Shown here piece after piece: positions 1 through 6,087 of a stretch of DNA of 15,203 bases (the stretch's first letter is position 1; each line of letters opens with the position of its first letter). The translations under genes were made by a program, and so were the position numbers. The stretch is from Ruminococcaceae bacterium UBA1448 (GTDB taxonomy: Bacteria; Bacillota; Clostridia; Oscillospirales; Ruminococcaceae): positions 1-15,203 of the forward strand of contig DCTE01000044.1 in NCBI GenBank assembly GCA_002329405.1. The letters are read 5' to 3'. The notes below the pieces were generated by a model that made no database searches, was not told where the DNA came from, and saw only the letters and a list, made by a program, of their open reading frames with translations.

Positions 1-497
1 TCGCTTCTTGCGATTTCAGCACCGCCCAGACGGCCGGAAACGGAAGTCTTGATACCCTTGGCACCCAGTCTCATTGCTCTGCCGATTGCCTGTTTCATAG
101 CGCGGCGGAAAGAAATTCTTCTTTCCAGCTGAGAAGCGATGCTCTCAGCAACCAGCTGTGCAGACAGATCAGGCTGCTTAACTTCAACAATGTTGATGTG
201 AACTGCCTTGCCAATCAACTTTTCCAGCTGACCGCGCAGTTCGTTGATCTTAGCGCCGCCCTGGCCGATAACCATACCAGGTTTTGCGCAGTGGATGTGA
301 ATTCTCACCATCTTGGCGTCGCGTTCGATCTCAATACGGGGGATACCGGCGTCCTTCAGGCCCTGCTTGAGGAAGTTACGGATCTTGTAGTCCTCTACCA
401 GGGTGTCACCGAAAGCAGTGCCTTCAGCGAACCAGCGGGAATCCCAATCTTTAATAACTCCAACACGAAGTCCGTGCGGATTTACTTTCTGGCCCAT
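1..497 (-). CDS. rpsC: 30S ribosomal protein S3 (partial, C-terminus outside window)
   Basis: This is the N-terminal 165 residues of ribosomal protein S3, which binds 16S rRNA in the head of the small subunit and lines the mRNA entry channel. The start reads MGQKVNPHGLRVGVIKDWDS, the family signature, and is preceded by GAGGAGGTAAA on the minus strand. A type II KH RNA-binding domain is visible, with its IGQGG loop at about residues 77-81. The reading frame is open to the window edge, so it is truncated only by the window. It is the last visible gene of the S10 operon and starts 21 bp after the rplV stop codon. Confidence 0.97.
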   Translation of the reverse strand, partial: MGQKVNPHGLRVGVIKDWDSRWFAEGTAFGDTLVEDYKIRNFLKQGLKDAGIPRIEIERDAKMVRIHIHCAKPGMVIGQGGAKINELRGQLEKLIGKAVHINIVEVKQPDLSAQLVAESIASQLERRISFRRAMKQAIGRAMRLGAKGIKTSVSGRLGGAEIARS

Positions 498-518
498 AGT
501 TTACCTCCTCTTAGAGCT

Positions 519-854
519 TCATTCCTGTTCTTTCAGAACAAGGGTGATGTGCGAAGATCTCTTCAATACCTTAAAAGCACGGCCCTGTGCGCGGGGTCTG
601 ATTCTCTTCATGGTAGGACCGGGGCAGACAAAGCACTCAGCGACGTAAAGGTTGCTGGTGTCCATACCGAAGTTGTGATCAGCGTTTGCGATAGCCGATT
701 TCAGAAGTTTCTGGAGAGGCTCACATGCAGCTTTGGGTGTATATTTCAGAATTGCCATAGCAGTTTCGGTGTCTTTATTTCTGATCAGGTTCAGAACGAC
801 GGAAACTTTTCTCGGAGAGATGCGTACATTTCTCAGGTAAGCTTTAGCTTCCAT
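519..854 (-). CDS. rplV: 50S ribosomal protein L22
   Basis: This 111-residue protein has the usual L22 length. It starts MEAKAYLRNVRISPRKVSVV and carries the conserved C-terminal segment ending in RSSHITLVL. L22 binds 23S rRNA, and its long beta-hairpin lines the nascent peptide exit tunnel. The arginine-rich hairpin (MKRIRPRAQGRAF, near residues 82-94) is visible. An AAAGGAGG ribosome binding site precedes the ATG. It sits between rpsS and rpsC with short spacers, as in the conserved S10 operon, and should be co-transcribed with them. Confidence 0.97.
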   Translation of the reverse strand: MEAKAYLRNVRISPRKVSVVLNLIRNKDTETAMAILKYTPKAACEPLQKLLKSAIANADHNFGMDTSNLYVAECFVCPGPTMKRIRPRAQGRAFKVLKRSSHITLVLKEQE

Positions 855-875
855 TCAAAATCCTCCTTTCGGCTA

Positions 876-1157
876 TTATTTGCCGTTATTACTGGTCTTG
901 GAACCGTTGTGGCCCTTAAAGGTTCTGGTGGGAGCAAACTCACCCAGCTTATGGCCTACCATATCTTCAGTCACGTACACCGGAACGTGCTTTCTGCCGT
1001 CGTGTACTGCGAAAGTATGTCCAACGAATTCAGGGAAAATAGTGGAGGAGCGGCTCCAGGTCTTGACAACCTTCTTCTCGCCGGCCTCGTTCATTGCAGC
1101 GACTTTCTTGTAGAGGGATTCCTCAACGTAAGGACCCTTTTTAATGCTTCTGCCCAT
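876..1157 (-). CDS. rpsS: 30S ribosomal protein S19
   Basis: The 93-residue product starts MGRSIKKGPYVEESLYKKV and contains the family core TWSRSSTIFPEFVGHTFAVH and the GEFAPTRTFKGH region, so it is S19 at normal length. S19 binds 16S rRNA with S13 in the head of the small subunit, near the A and P sites. The start is supported by GGAAGGAGG just upstream. It follows rplB by 20 bp and precedes rplV by 21 bp, the standard order. Confidence 0.97.
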   Translation of the reverse strand: MGRSIKKGPYVEESLYKKVAAMNEAGEKKVVKTWSRSSTIFPEFVGHTFAVHDGRKHVPVYVTEDMVGHKLGEFAPTRTFKGHNGSKTSNNGK

Positions 1158-1177
1158 GGATCATCTTCCTCCTTCCA

Positions 1178-2011
1178 TTACTTCGCGTTTCTGCGTTTCA
1201 CGATAAATTTATCGGAGCGCTGATGATGCTTGCGAGTCTTGTAACCCAGAGTGGGTTTGCCCCAGGGGGTAACAGGTCCGGGACGGCCGACAGGAGATTT
1301 GCCTTCGCCGCCGCCATGGGGATGGTCGTTGGGGTTCATAACGGAGCCGCGGACGGTAGGTCTCCAGCCCATGTGACGTTTACGGCCAGCTTTGCCGAGC
1401 GAAACGTTTTCATGGTCGATGTTGCTGACCTGGCCGATGCAGGCGATGCAGTTGATGTCGATGTTGCGCTGCTCGCCGGAGGGAAGTCTGACGAGGGCGT
1501 AAGCGCCTTCCTTAGCCATCAGCTGAGCCATGTTGCCAGCTGCGCGGACCAGCTGAGCACCCTTACCGTTGTACAGCTCGATGCCGTAGATAAAGGTACC
1601 AACCGGGATGTTTGCCAGAGGCAGAGCGTTGCCGGGCTTGATGTCGGCGTCTGCGCCATTGCGGATGATGTGGCCAACCTTCAGTCCATCGGGAGCGAGG
1701 ATGTATCTCTTCTCGCCGTCTTCAAACTGAATCAGAGCGATGAATGCGCTGCGGTTGGGATCGTATTCGATGGTCTGAACGGTAGCGTTCATACCAACTT
1801 TATCACGTTTAAAGTCGATAACGCGGTATTTGGTTCTGTTTCCGCCGCCATGATGACGAACGGTGATGCGGCCATAGTTGTTACGGCCGGAGGTCTTTTT
1901 CATGGGCTCGAGAAGGCTCTTCTCAGGAGCTACCTTGGAAAGACCGGAATAATCGGTGACAGTCATTGTACGCGTGCCAGGGGTGACAGGCTTAAATGCT
2001 TTGATCGCCAT
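1178..2011 (-). CDS. rplB: 50S ribosomal protein L2
   Basis: The 277-residue protein has L2 length and both halves of the family: the N-terminal OB-like RNA-binding domain (including RHHGGGNRTKYR near residues 52-63) and the C-terminal SH3-like domain. The conserved MNPNDHPHGGGEG motif is present, with the functionally important histidine at about residue 230. L2 supports subunit association and the peptidyl transferase centre. The ATG follows AAAAGGAGAG. It is separated from rplW by an unusually long, hairpin-rich spacer of 124 bp, described separately. Confidence 0.98.
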   Translation of the reverse strand: MAIKAFKPVTPGTRTMTVTDYSGLSKVAPEKSLLEPMKKTSGRNNYGRITVRHHGGGNRTKYRVIDFKRDKVGMNATVQTIEYDPNRSAFIALIQFEDGEKRYILAPDGLKVGHIIRNGADADIKPGNALPLANIPVGTFIYGIELYNGKGAQLVRAAGNMAQLMAKEGAYALVRLPSGEQRNIDINCIACIGQVSNIDHENVSLGKAGRKRHMGWRPTVRGSVMNPNDHPHGGGEGKSPVGRPGPVTPWGKPTLGYKTRKHHQRSDKFIVKRRNAK

Positions 2012-2135
2012 TTTATTTCACTCTCCTTTTGGTTTAGCGAGGAACCCCTGCGGTTCCCCATACATCACCAGGGCCCTACTCACAGGCCCTTACCCTTTGT
2101 TACCGGGTATCTAACCGATTCCTTTCGGGGACTTA
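2012..2135 (-). promoter_or_regulatory. Structured rplW-rplB intergenic spacer with three successive hairpins
   Basis: This spacer is long for the S10 operon. On the minus-strand RNA I can draw three successive hairpins: TACCC/GGGTA (2091-2109), AGGGCC/GGCCCT with a 9-nt loop (2070-2090), and GGGGAACC/GGTTCCTC with a 5-nt loop and one G-U pair (2039-2059). The last lies about 20 nt upstream of the rplB ribosome binding site. None is followed by a U-run, so they are not intrinsic terminators. They may stabilise or process the mRNA or tune rplB translation; the function is unknown. Confidence 0.5.
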
Positions 2136-2429
2136 TCAGATCATGCCCTCGAAGAACTCAATGGTCTTGGAGTTTTCGGTCAGGGTTACAATCGCCTTTT
2201 TCCAGTCGGGGCGATAACCTTCGTTGCGGCCCATTCTCTTGAAGCGGCCTCTGACGCTGACGGTGTTGACCTTAGCGACCTTGACGTCGAACAGTTCTTC
2301 AACTGCGTGAGCAATTTCGATCTTGTTTGCGTCGTTTGCAACTTTGAAGGTGTACTTTTTCTCAGCTACGCCATACATAGATTTCTCAGTGATGACGGGA
2401 GCGAGGATGATATCCTGTGCCTTTTTCAT
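2136..2429 (-). CDS. rplW: 50S ribosomal protein L23
   Basis: The 97-residue product starts MKKAQDIILAPVITEKSM and contains YTFKVANDANKIEIAHAVEELF and the VSVRGRFKRMGRNEGYRPDWKKA region, both typical of L23. L23 sits at the exit of the peptide tunnel and docks trigger factor and SRP. Its ATG overlaps the rplD stop codon by one base (TAATG), which suggests translational coupling between L4 and L23. A GAGGAGG lies inside the end of rplD. Confidence 0.97.
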   Translation of the reverse strand: MKKAQDIILAPVITEKSMYGVAEKKYTFKVANDANKIEIAHAVEELFDVKVAKVNTVSVRGRFKRMGRNEGYRPDWKKAIVTLTENSKTIEFFEGMI

Positions 2430-3052
2430 TACGCATATACCTCCTCGATCTTTGCTACTGCATCCTTGACGACGATGAACTTGTCACAGCCGAGGATGTC
2501 ATAAACATTCAGGGTGCCGACCTGAGCGGTCTTAACGCCGGGAATGTTTGCCATGCTCTTGATTGCCTTCTGATCCATCTCGGGGAGGACAACCAGTGCC
2601 TTGCGGTCAGCACCCAGTGCCTTGAGCATAGCTGCCATGGTTTTGGTCTTGTATTCCGCTGCCTCGATCTTGTCAATGACGATCATATCGCCATCCAGGA
2701 CCTTAGAGGAAAATGCGGATTTCATAGCCAGTCTCTTGACTTTCTTGTTCAGAGCCAGACGGTAGCTGCGGGGTTTCGGGCCGAGAGCAACGCCGCCGTG
2801 GGTCCACTGAGGAGCTCTGATGGAGCCCTGTCTTGCATGACCGGTACCTTTCTGTTTCCAGGGTTTACGTCCGCCGCCTGCAACCTCAGTGCGGGTGAGG
2901 GTGGACTGAGTGCCCTGACGCTGGTTTGCAAGGTAGGCAACAACTGCCTGGTGCATAACCACTGCATTGGGTTCAATGCCAAATACTGCCTCGGAAAGTT
3001 CCATGGTGGAGACTTCCTTGCCAGCCATATCAAATACGGAAATCGTAGGCAT
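2429..3052 (-). CDS. rplD: 50S ribosomal protein L4
   Basis: The 207-residue product has the conserved loop region TRTEVAGGGRKPWKQKGTG followed by ARQGSIRAPQWTHGGVALGPKPRSY, the L4 signature that extends into the peptide tunnel. L4 binds 23S rRNA early in large-subunit assembly. In E. coli it also represses its own operon through the S10 leader, which is relevant to the attenuator-like leader described here, although L4 involvement in this organism is not shown. The ribosome binding site is GAAGGAGG. The gene is 17 bp downstream of rplC. Confidence 0.97.
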   Translation of the reverse strand: MPTISVFDMAGKEVSTMELSEAVFGIEPNAVVMHQAVVAYLANQRQGTQSTLTRTEVAGGGRKPWKQKGTGHARQGSIRAPQWTHGGVALGPKPRSYRLALNKKVKRLAMKSAFSSKVLDGDMIVIDKIEAAEYKTKTMAAMLKALGADRKALVVLPEMDQKAIKSMANIPGVKTAQVGTLNVYDILGCDKFIVVKDAVAKIEEVYA

Positions 3053-3069
3053 TATATTTCCTCCTTCCC

Positions 3070-3702
3070 TTAAGCCTTCTTGCTGTCGGTCAGGACAACC
3101 ACGCCGCCTTTGGGGCCGGGGATTGCGCCTTTAACAGCAATCAGATTGTTCTCAACGTCAACTTTGACGATCTCGAGATTCTGTACGGTAACTCTCTCAG
3201 CACCCATGTGGCCAGCCATACCCTTGCCCTTGAAGATTCTGGACGGGTCGGAGATAGCGCCCATAGAGCCGGACTGTCTTGCAACAGGACCAGTACCGTG
3301 AGAAGCACGGAGCGATTTGTTACCATGACGCTTGATTGCGCCGGCGTAACCTTTACCTTTGCTGGTGCCGCAAGCGTCGATCACGTCGCCGCAAGCGAAG
3401 GTGTCCGCCTTGATAACGTCGCCGACGTTGTATCCGCTGCAATCGTCCATTCTGAATTCCTTCAGGACTTTCTTGGGCGCAACGTCAGCCTTTTCAAAGT
3501 GACCTTTGGCGGGCTTGGAGAGTTTCTGGGGTTTTACGTCGCCGAAACCAACCTGGATGGCGTCGTAACCGTCGTTCTCCACGGTCTTCTTCTGGATGAC
3601 CATGCAGGGACCGGCTTCAACCACAGTTACCGGGATGACTTTGCCAGATTCGTCGAAGATCTGAGTCATGCCGATCTTTTTGCCGATGATTCCTTTTTTC
3701 AT
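3070..3702 (-). CDS. rplC: 50S ribosomal protein L3
   Basis: The 210-residue protein starts MKKGIIGKKIGMTQIFDESG, the classical L3 N-terminus. It contains the GKGYAGAIKRH and GSMGAISDPSRIFKGKGMAGHMGAERVTVQNL stretches (about residues 116-174) that reach toward the peptidyl transferase centre. L3 is one of the first proteins to bind 23S rRNA. Its AGGAGG ribosome binding site directly follows one arm of a possible alternative or pseudoknotted RNA structure in the 109-bp rpsJ-rplC spacer, so its translation could be regulated. Confidence 0.97.
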   Translation of the reverse strand: MKKGIIGKKIGMTQIFDESGKVIPVTVVEAGPCMVIQKKTVENDGYDAIQVGFGDVKPQKLSKPAKGHFEKADVAPKKVLKEFRMDDCSGYNVGDVIKADTFACGDVIDACGTSKGKGYAGAIKRHGNKSLRASHGTGPVARQSGSMGAISDPSRIFKGKGMAGHMGAERVTVQNLEIVKVDVENNLIAVKGAIPGPKGGVVVLTDSKKA

Positions 3703-3811
3703 CTTTGTTTTCCTCCTGTCAGGTTATTGGTCAACGGGTTTCCCGCTGACATGACCCCCGTTGGTTCCCTTCACAGGGAACACGGTTTTGCGTACTCTTG
3801 GTTTTAAGCGA
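3703..3811 (-). promoter_or_regulatory. Structured rpsJ-rplC spacer with overlapping helices next to the rplC ribosome binding site
   Basis: Reading the minus-strand RNA 5' to 3', there is a perfect hairpin GTTCCC-6 nt-GGGAAC (3781-3764). Then come CAACGGG (3763-3757), TGTCAG (3751-3746), CCCGTTG (3738-3732) and CTGACA (3722-3717), the last directly followed by GGAGG. CAACGGG pairs with CCCGTTG and TGTCAG pairs with CTGACA, and the two helices cross, so they form either an H-type pseudoknot or two alternative states. A third option, CGGG-AAA-CCCG stacked on GGTCA/TGACC, competes with the first helix. These pairings are seen directly; regulation is inferred. Confidence 0.5.
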
Positions 3812-4123
3812 TCAGCGAGTGATCTCAACCTCAACGCCGGCGGGGAGTTCGAGACCCTGAAGTGCTTCGACCGTCTTTGCAGAGGGACGGAGAACATCAA
3901 TCAGTCTCTTGTGGGTGCGCTGCTCAAACTGTTCGCGGCTGTCTTTATATTTATGAACGGCACGAAGAATGGTAACGACTTCCTTGTGGGTAGGCAGCGG
4001 GATCGGGCCGGAAACACGGGCGCCGGTCTTCTTTGCAGCCTCTACGATTTTGGTCGCAGATGCGTCTACCAGGGTGTGGTCATAACCTTTCAGTTTGATA
4101 CGAAGTTTTTCATTGACTGCCAC
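3812..4123 (-). CDS. rpsJ: 30S ribosomal protein S10
   Basis: The product contains LRIKLKGYDHTLVDASATKI, PLPTHKEVVTILRAVHKYKD and the C-terminal LPAGVEVEI, so it is S10, a head protein of the small subunit that also serves as a transcription antitermination factor (NusE) with NusB. I chose the GTG at 4123, giving 103 residues. AGGAGG (4132-4137) is 8 nt upstream of it, whereas an in-frame ATG two codons earlier (4129) would leave only 2 nt. It is the first gene of the operon, about 350 nt downstream of the likely promoter and behind an attenuator-like terminator. Confidence 0.95.
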   Translation of the reverse strand: MAVNEKLRIKLKGYDHTLVDASATKIVEAAKKTGARVSGPIPLPTHKEVVTILRAVHKYKDSREQFEQRTHKRLIDVLRPSAKTVEALQGLELPAGVEVEITR

Positions 4124-4473
4124 TGTCATCGCCTCCTAAAATACTTGGTGGGGACAAGACATTGTATTGGACACGTTTCCGTGTGTTTCACGCCTTTGCA
4201 ATAAAAAAACGGAAAACCGCTTGATGCGCTTTTCCGAGCCTCGTGAAACTACCACCGCATTTGCGCTGGCACTTACGGTCAGAATCTGGCCGCAGTTTGC
4301 CGGTGTTCCGGTCCGGATTATCAGCTGCACACAGGGGCAGCCTTTCATCCATCCTGTACTAACATGGTATTCAATCTTTGTCGCCCGGTTTAAAATCGGA
4401 CATACTCGGCGGAAATTACCTGCTCACAGCAGCAACCTCCCGCTTCATCGCATATCTTTGTTGCAGTCACGCA
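4124..4473 (-). promoter_or_regulatory. Long structured 5' leader of the S10 operon, candidate attenuator
   Basis: The stretch between the promoter and rpsJ contains no convincing gene but many hairpins on the minus-strand RNA. In order they are: a two-part stem, GCGGGA/TTCCGC around CTGCT-GTG-AGCAG (4443-4409); CCGG-4 nt-CCGG (4311-4300); CGG-CAG/CTG-CCG with one internal mismatch (4292-4276); and an intrinsic terminator (4236-4203). An 8-bp inverted repeat GTTTCACG/CGTGAAAC (4249-4242 and 4192-4185) encloses that terminator. A hairpin ACACG-GAAA-CGTGT with a GNRA-type tetraloop follows (4184-4171). A promoter, then structure, then a terminator, then the gene is the arrangement of transcription attenuation. 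The ligand, possibly a ribosomal protein of the operon, is unknown. Confidence 0.65.
4203..4236 (-). terminator. Intrinsic terminator inside the S10 leader
   Basis: The minus-strand RNA forms CGGAAAA-g-CGC-5 nt-GCG-g-TTTTCCG, followed immediately by seven U residues. It lies about 240 nt downstream of the promoter and 80 nt upstream of the rpsJ start. I see no second promoter between it and rpsJ, so transcription of the operon must read through or bypass it. Confidence 0.8.
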
Positions 4474-4479
4474 AGTAGT

Positions 4480-4508
4480 ATTATAACGGATGCAAGTCCC
4501 TTTTGCAA
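4480..4508 (-). promoter_or_regulatory. Sigma-A-type promoter of the S10 operon
   Basis: On the minus strand, TTGCAA (4508-4503), a 17-bp spacer and TATAAT (4485-4480) make a near-consensus promoter; transcription would start near 4473. The -35 element lies inside a small inverted repeat (CCCTT-GCAA-AAGGG), which could be coincidence or an operator. The 95 bp upstream of it, to 4603, is AT-rich and shows only a weak AT-only inverted repeat. Confidence 0.8.
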
Positions 4509-4603
4509 GGGGTTTGCAGAATTTATTTGTAAACTTTTTGTGAACGCAAAAGTTTTTCTGTTTTGGTGAATTTCAGTGAAATTCTTTGTTGAAAACGTAG
4601 AAT

Positions 4604-4738
4604 TTATTCTGTTTCCTGCTCATCGGTTTCAATAATGATTTCTTCTGCCTCCTGCTGCATTTCCTTTAAACGCTCGATTGTATCGGTGATTTCATTGAAC
4701 AGATGCAGATACGCCTTTTTATATGCTTTTTCTTCCAT
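4604..4738 (-). CDS. Small acidic helical protein, 44 residues
   Basis: This short frame starts ATG at 4738 with AAGGAAGG about 7 nt upstream and ends TAA at 4604. The product begins MEEKAYKKAYLHLFNEITDT and continues as a heptad-like, glutamate-rich helix (IERLKEMQQEAEEIII) with an acidic tail, so a single amphipathic helix or coiled coil is likely. Small proteins of this style occur beside helix-turn-helix genes in clostridial mobile elements (from memory). No function is known to me. It diverges from the helix-turn-helix genes at 4866 and has its own plausible promoter (TTGTCA 4838-4833, 17 bp, TAAAAT 4815-4810). Its transcript would begin with the 16-bp inverted repeat. Confidence 0.65.
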   Translation of the reverse strand: MEEKAYKKAYLHLFNEITDTIERLKEMQQEAEEIIIETDEQETE

Positions 4739-4770
4739 AATAAATTCCTTCCTTTTATTTCAAAATATTA

Positions 4771-4807
4771 AACCGAAATTGACATTTATCGAATGTCAAT
4801 TTCGGTT
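4771..4807. repeat. Perfect 16-bp inverted repeat in the divergent promoter region
   Basis: AACCGAAATTGACATT (4771-4786) and its exact reverse complement (4792-4807) are separated by 5 nt. It lies between the divergent 44-residue gene and the first helix-turn-helix gene. The inner part is TGACA-N9-TGTCA (4780-4798). There is no good U-run on either side, so an operator is more likely than a terminator. Confidence 0.75.
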
Positions 4808-4809
4808 AT

Positions 4810-4856
4810 ATTTTATCATATAATTTTTCTGTTGACAAGCACTAAATGTCACGGAG
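4810..4856. promoter_or_regulatory. Overlapping divergent promoters with a second TGACA-N9-TGTCA site
   Basis: A minus-strand promoter reads TTGTCA (4838-4833), 17 bp, TAAAAT (4815-4810). For the plus strand there is a consensus -10 TATAAT (4819-4824) with a poor -35. A second TGACA-N9-TGTCA site (4833-4851) covers the minus-strand -35 and the start of the plus transcript, and ends just before the CGGAG ribosome binding site of the 4866 gene. It has the same half-sites and the same 9-nt gap as the site inside the inverted repeat, with centres 53 bp apart (about five helical turns). This suggests cooperative repression by one of the encoded regulators. Confidence 0.55.
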
Positions 4857-4865
4857 TGAAAATAT

Positions 4866-5111
4866 ATGTTTATCAATAAAACTAAAAACGGCCGCTGTAA
4901 TCTTTGCGGCAAAAATATTGCTGCGATCAGGATGGCAATGGGGCTTTCCCAACGGCAGTTATCTGACCTGCTTCAACTGAACGGACTGGATATTGACAAA
5001 AATGCAATTCAGCGGATTGAAGCTGGCAAGCGGTTTGTCACCGATATTGAACTACGTTGCTTTTCACAAGCACTGGGTAAAACACTGGATGAACTGCTTA
5101 CTGAAAAATAA
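4866..5111 (+). CDS. Small XRE-family helix-turn-helix regulator
   Basis: The 81-residue protein is almost entirely one Cro/C1-type helix-turn-helix domain (about residues 17-76), with LSQRQLSDLLQ as the first helices, KNAIQRIEAGKRFVTDIELR around the recognition helix, and LGKTLDELL at the end. A CNLCGKNI segment at residues 12-19 has two cysteines, too few for a zinc site alone. It is the first of four small DNA-binding genes on this strand and sits directly behind the two operator-like sites, so it is the best candidate for the autoregulator. A GGAG precedes the ATG. No effector domain is present, and the target beyond its own promoter is unknown. Confidence 0.8.
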   Translation: MFINKTKNGRCNLCGKNIAAIRMAMGLSQRQLSDLLQLNGLDIDKNAIQRIEAGKRFVTDIELRCFSQALGKTLDELLTEK

Positions 5112-5153
5112 AATAATTTTGTTTATTGTCATTTTAAATGAGGAGAAGTCCAC

Positions 5154-5465
5154 ATGAATTTTGCCGCAAGAATTCAGCAGCTTATGCACGAACATGGTGA
5201 TGATACAGCTTATAAGCTGCATATAAACTCTGACATTCCGCAATCCACGATTTCTTCGATTATGAATGGTACTGTTCTAACTTTTACAACCCTTGAAATT
5301 TTTTGTGATTATTTCGGCATTACGATGGCACAGTTTTTTGCTGACCCTGAAAAAGATCATTTTTATCCATTAACGGAGCGTCAGCACCAACTGATTAAAA
5401 AATGGTGTGCACTTACCGTCGAACAGCAAGACGCTATTCTAAACCTGATCAATCATATGAAATGA
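5154..5465 (+). CDS. Helix-turn-helix protein, Cro-like (paralogue of the gene at 5739)
   Basis: The 103-residue product has a helix-turn-helix core with DIPQSTISSIMNG as the probable recognition region (about residues 27-39), then FTTLEIFCDYFGITMAQFF, and a C-terminal helix LTERQHQLIKKWCALTVEQQ. The same layout appears in the gene at 5739, where QSTVSSLLHS, TLQTLCDYFGITLSQFF and ITETQWKIFRHLLHL align. They are probably a duplicated pair. The start is supported by GAGGAG 8-9 nt upstream. The gene follows the 4866 gene by 42 bp and is likely co-transcribed. Confidence 0.8.
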   Translation: MNFAARIQQLMHEHGDDTAYKLHINSDIPQSTISSIMNGTVLTFTTLEIFCDYFGITMAQFFADPEKDHFYPLTERQHQLIKKWCALTVEQQDAILNLINHMK

Positions 5466-5497
5466 CGACACCAATTGCTTGTGGAGGGACAGGCGCA

Positions 5498-5752
5498 ATG
5501 AGCATCTATCGAAGAATTCGGGATCTTCGGGAAGATCATGACTTAAATCAGCAGGACTTGGCATCTATTCTGAACATCACCCAGAGCACCTATTCCCGGT
5601 ATGAATCTGGGCTGTATGATGTACCAACAGATATTCTGATCAAACTGGCAGATTTTTATAACACTTCCATTGACTATCTTCTGGAAAGGACGGACAATCC
5701 GCTCCCCTATCCTTCTTTACTCCAAAAGGAAAACACCAATGACCGATACTGA
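5498..5752 (+). CDS. Small XRE-family helix-turn-helix regulator
   Basis: The 84-residue protein is a textbook Cro/C1 helix-turn-helix domain: MSIYRRIRDLREDHDLNQQD, then LASILNITQSTYSRYESG (recognition helix near residues 29-37), then PTDILIKLADFYNTSIDYLL and a short tail. I chose the ATG at 5498 because GGAGGG lies 7-8 nt before it; the frame is open further upstream but lacks a site. Its 3' end overlaps the next gene by 14 bp, so the two are translationally linked. Confidence 0.82.
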   Translation: MSIYRRIRDLREDHDLNQQDLASILNITQSTYSRYESGLYDVPTDILIKLADFYNTSIDYLLERTDNPLPYPSLLQKENTNDRY

Positions 5753-6080
5753 GATGATTCTCTGGATTCAAAACCGTGTTCGCTCTTTAATGGAAGAAAA
5801 AGGCGTCAAAAGTGAATACCGACTGTTCAAGGACTCCGGTCTCGCACAATCGACCGTTTCCTCCCTTTTGCATTCCCAAACTCTGCCTACCCTGTTTACA
5901 CTGCAAACCCTCTGTGATTATTTTGGAATCACGCTGTCCCAGTTTTTCTTTGATGAAACAAAAGAGCAGCTCCGCCCGATTACCGAAACCCAATGGAAAA
6001 TCTTTCGTCATCTTCTGCATCTTACCGACGGGCAGCAGCAGGCACTGCTTGCCCTGATTGACAGCTTCAACAATTCATAA
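5739..6080 (+). CDS. Helix-turn-helix protein, Cro-like (paralogue of the gene at 5154)
   Basis: The 113-residue product has the same build as the 5154 gene: an N-terminal helix-turn-helix domain with SGLAQSTVSSLLHSQTLPT (about residues 32-50), CDYFGITLSQFFFDE, and a C-terminal ITETQWKIFRHLLHLTDGQQ helix that may mediate dimerisation. I chose the ATG at 5739, which has AAAAGGA upstream and overlaps the end of the preceding gene by 14 bp. It is the last gene of the run and is followed within 10 bp by a strong hairpin. Confidence 0.8.
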   Translation: MTDTEMILWIQNRVRSLMEEKGVKSEYRLFKDSGLAQSTVSSLLHSQTLPTLFTLQTLCDYFGITLSQFFFDETKEQLRPITETQWKIFRHLLHLTDGQQQALLALIDSFNNS

Positions 6081-6087
6081 AAAGTAC

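Noticed and set aside
198..2242. Long plus-strand open frames of about 340 codons each (198-1223 and 1223-2242)
   Set aside because: They lie antisense to rpsC, rplV, rpsS, rplB and rplW, have no family resemblance, and result from the codon bias of the ribosomal genes.
4203..4236. The leader terminator as the end of the 44-codon gene's transcript only
   Set aside because: A near-consensus promoter for rpsJ lies upstream of it (4480-4508) and none is visible between it and rpsJ. It may also stop readthrough from the 44-codon gene.
4236..4262. GGTGGTA on the minus strand before the leader terminator, resembling a T-box core
   Set aside because: The following ACC of the T-box consensus is missing, no specifier loop is evident, and the downstream gene is not an amino-acid-related gene.
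4136..4352. Open frames of 54 and 70 codons on the minus strand within the S10 leader
   Set aside because: Both run through the terminator hairpin and U-run and show no recognisable protein character; the hairpins explain the region better.
4416..4448. Possible 10-codon leader peptide (ATG AAG CGG ... TAA) in the S10 leader
   Set aside because: It has no ribosome binding site and no run of regulatory codons.
4771..4807. The 16-bp inverted repeat as a bidirectional terminator
   Set aside because: It lies between divergent gene starts rather than gene ends and lacks a proper U-run on both sides.
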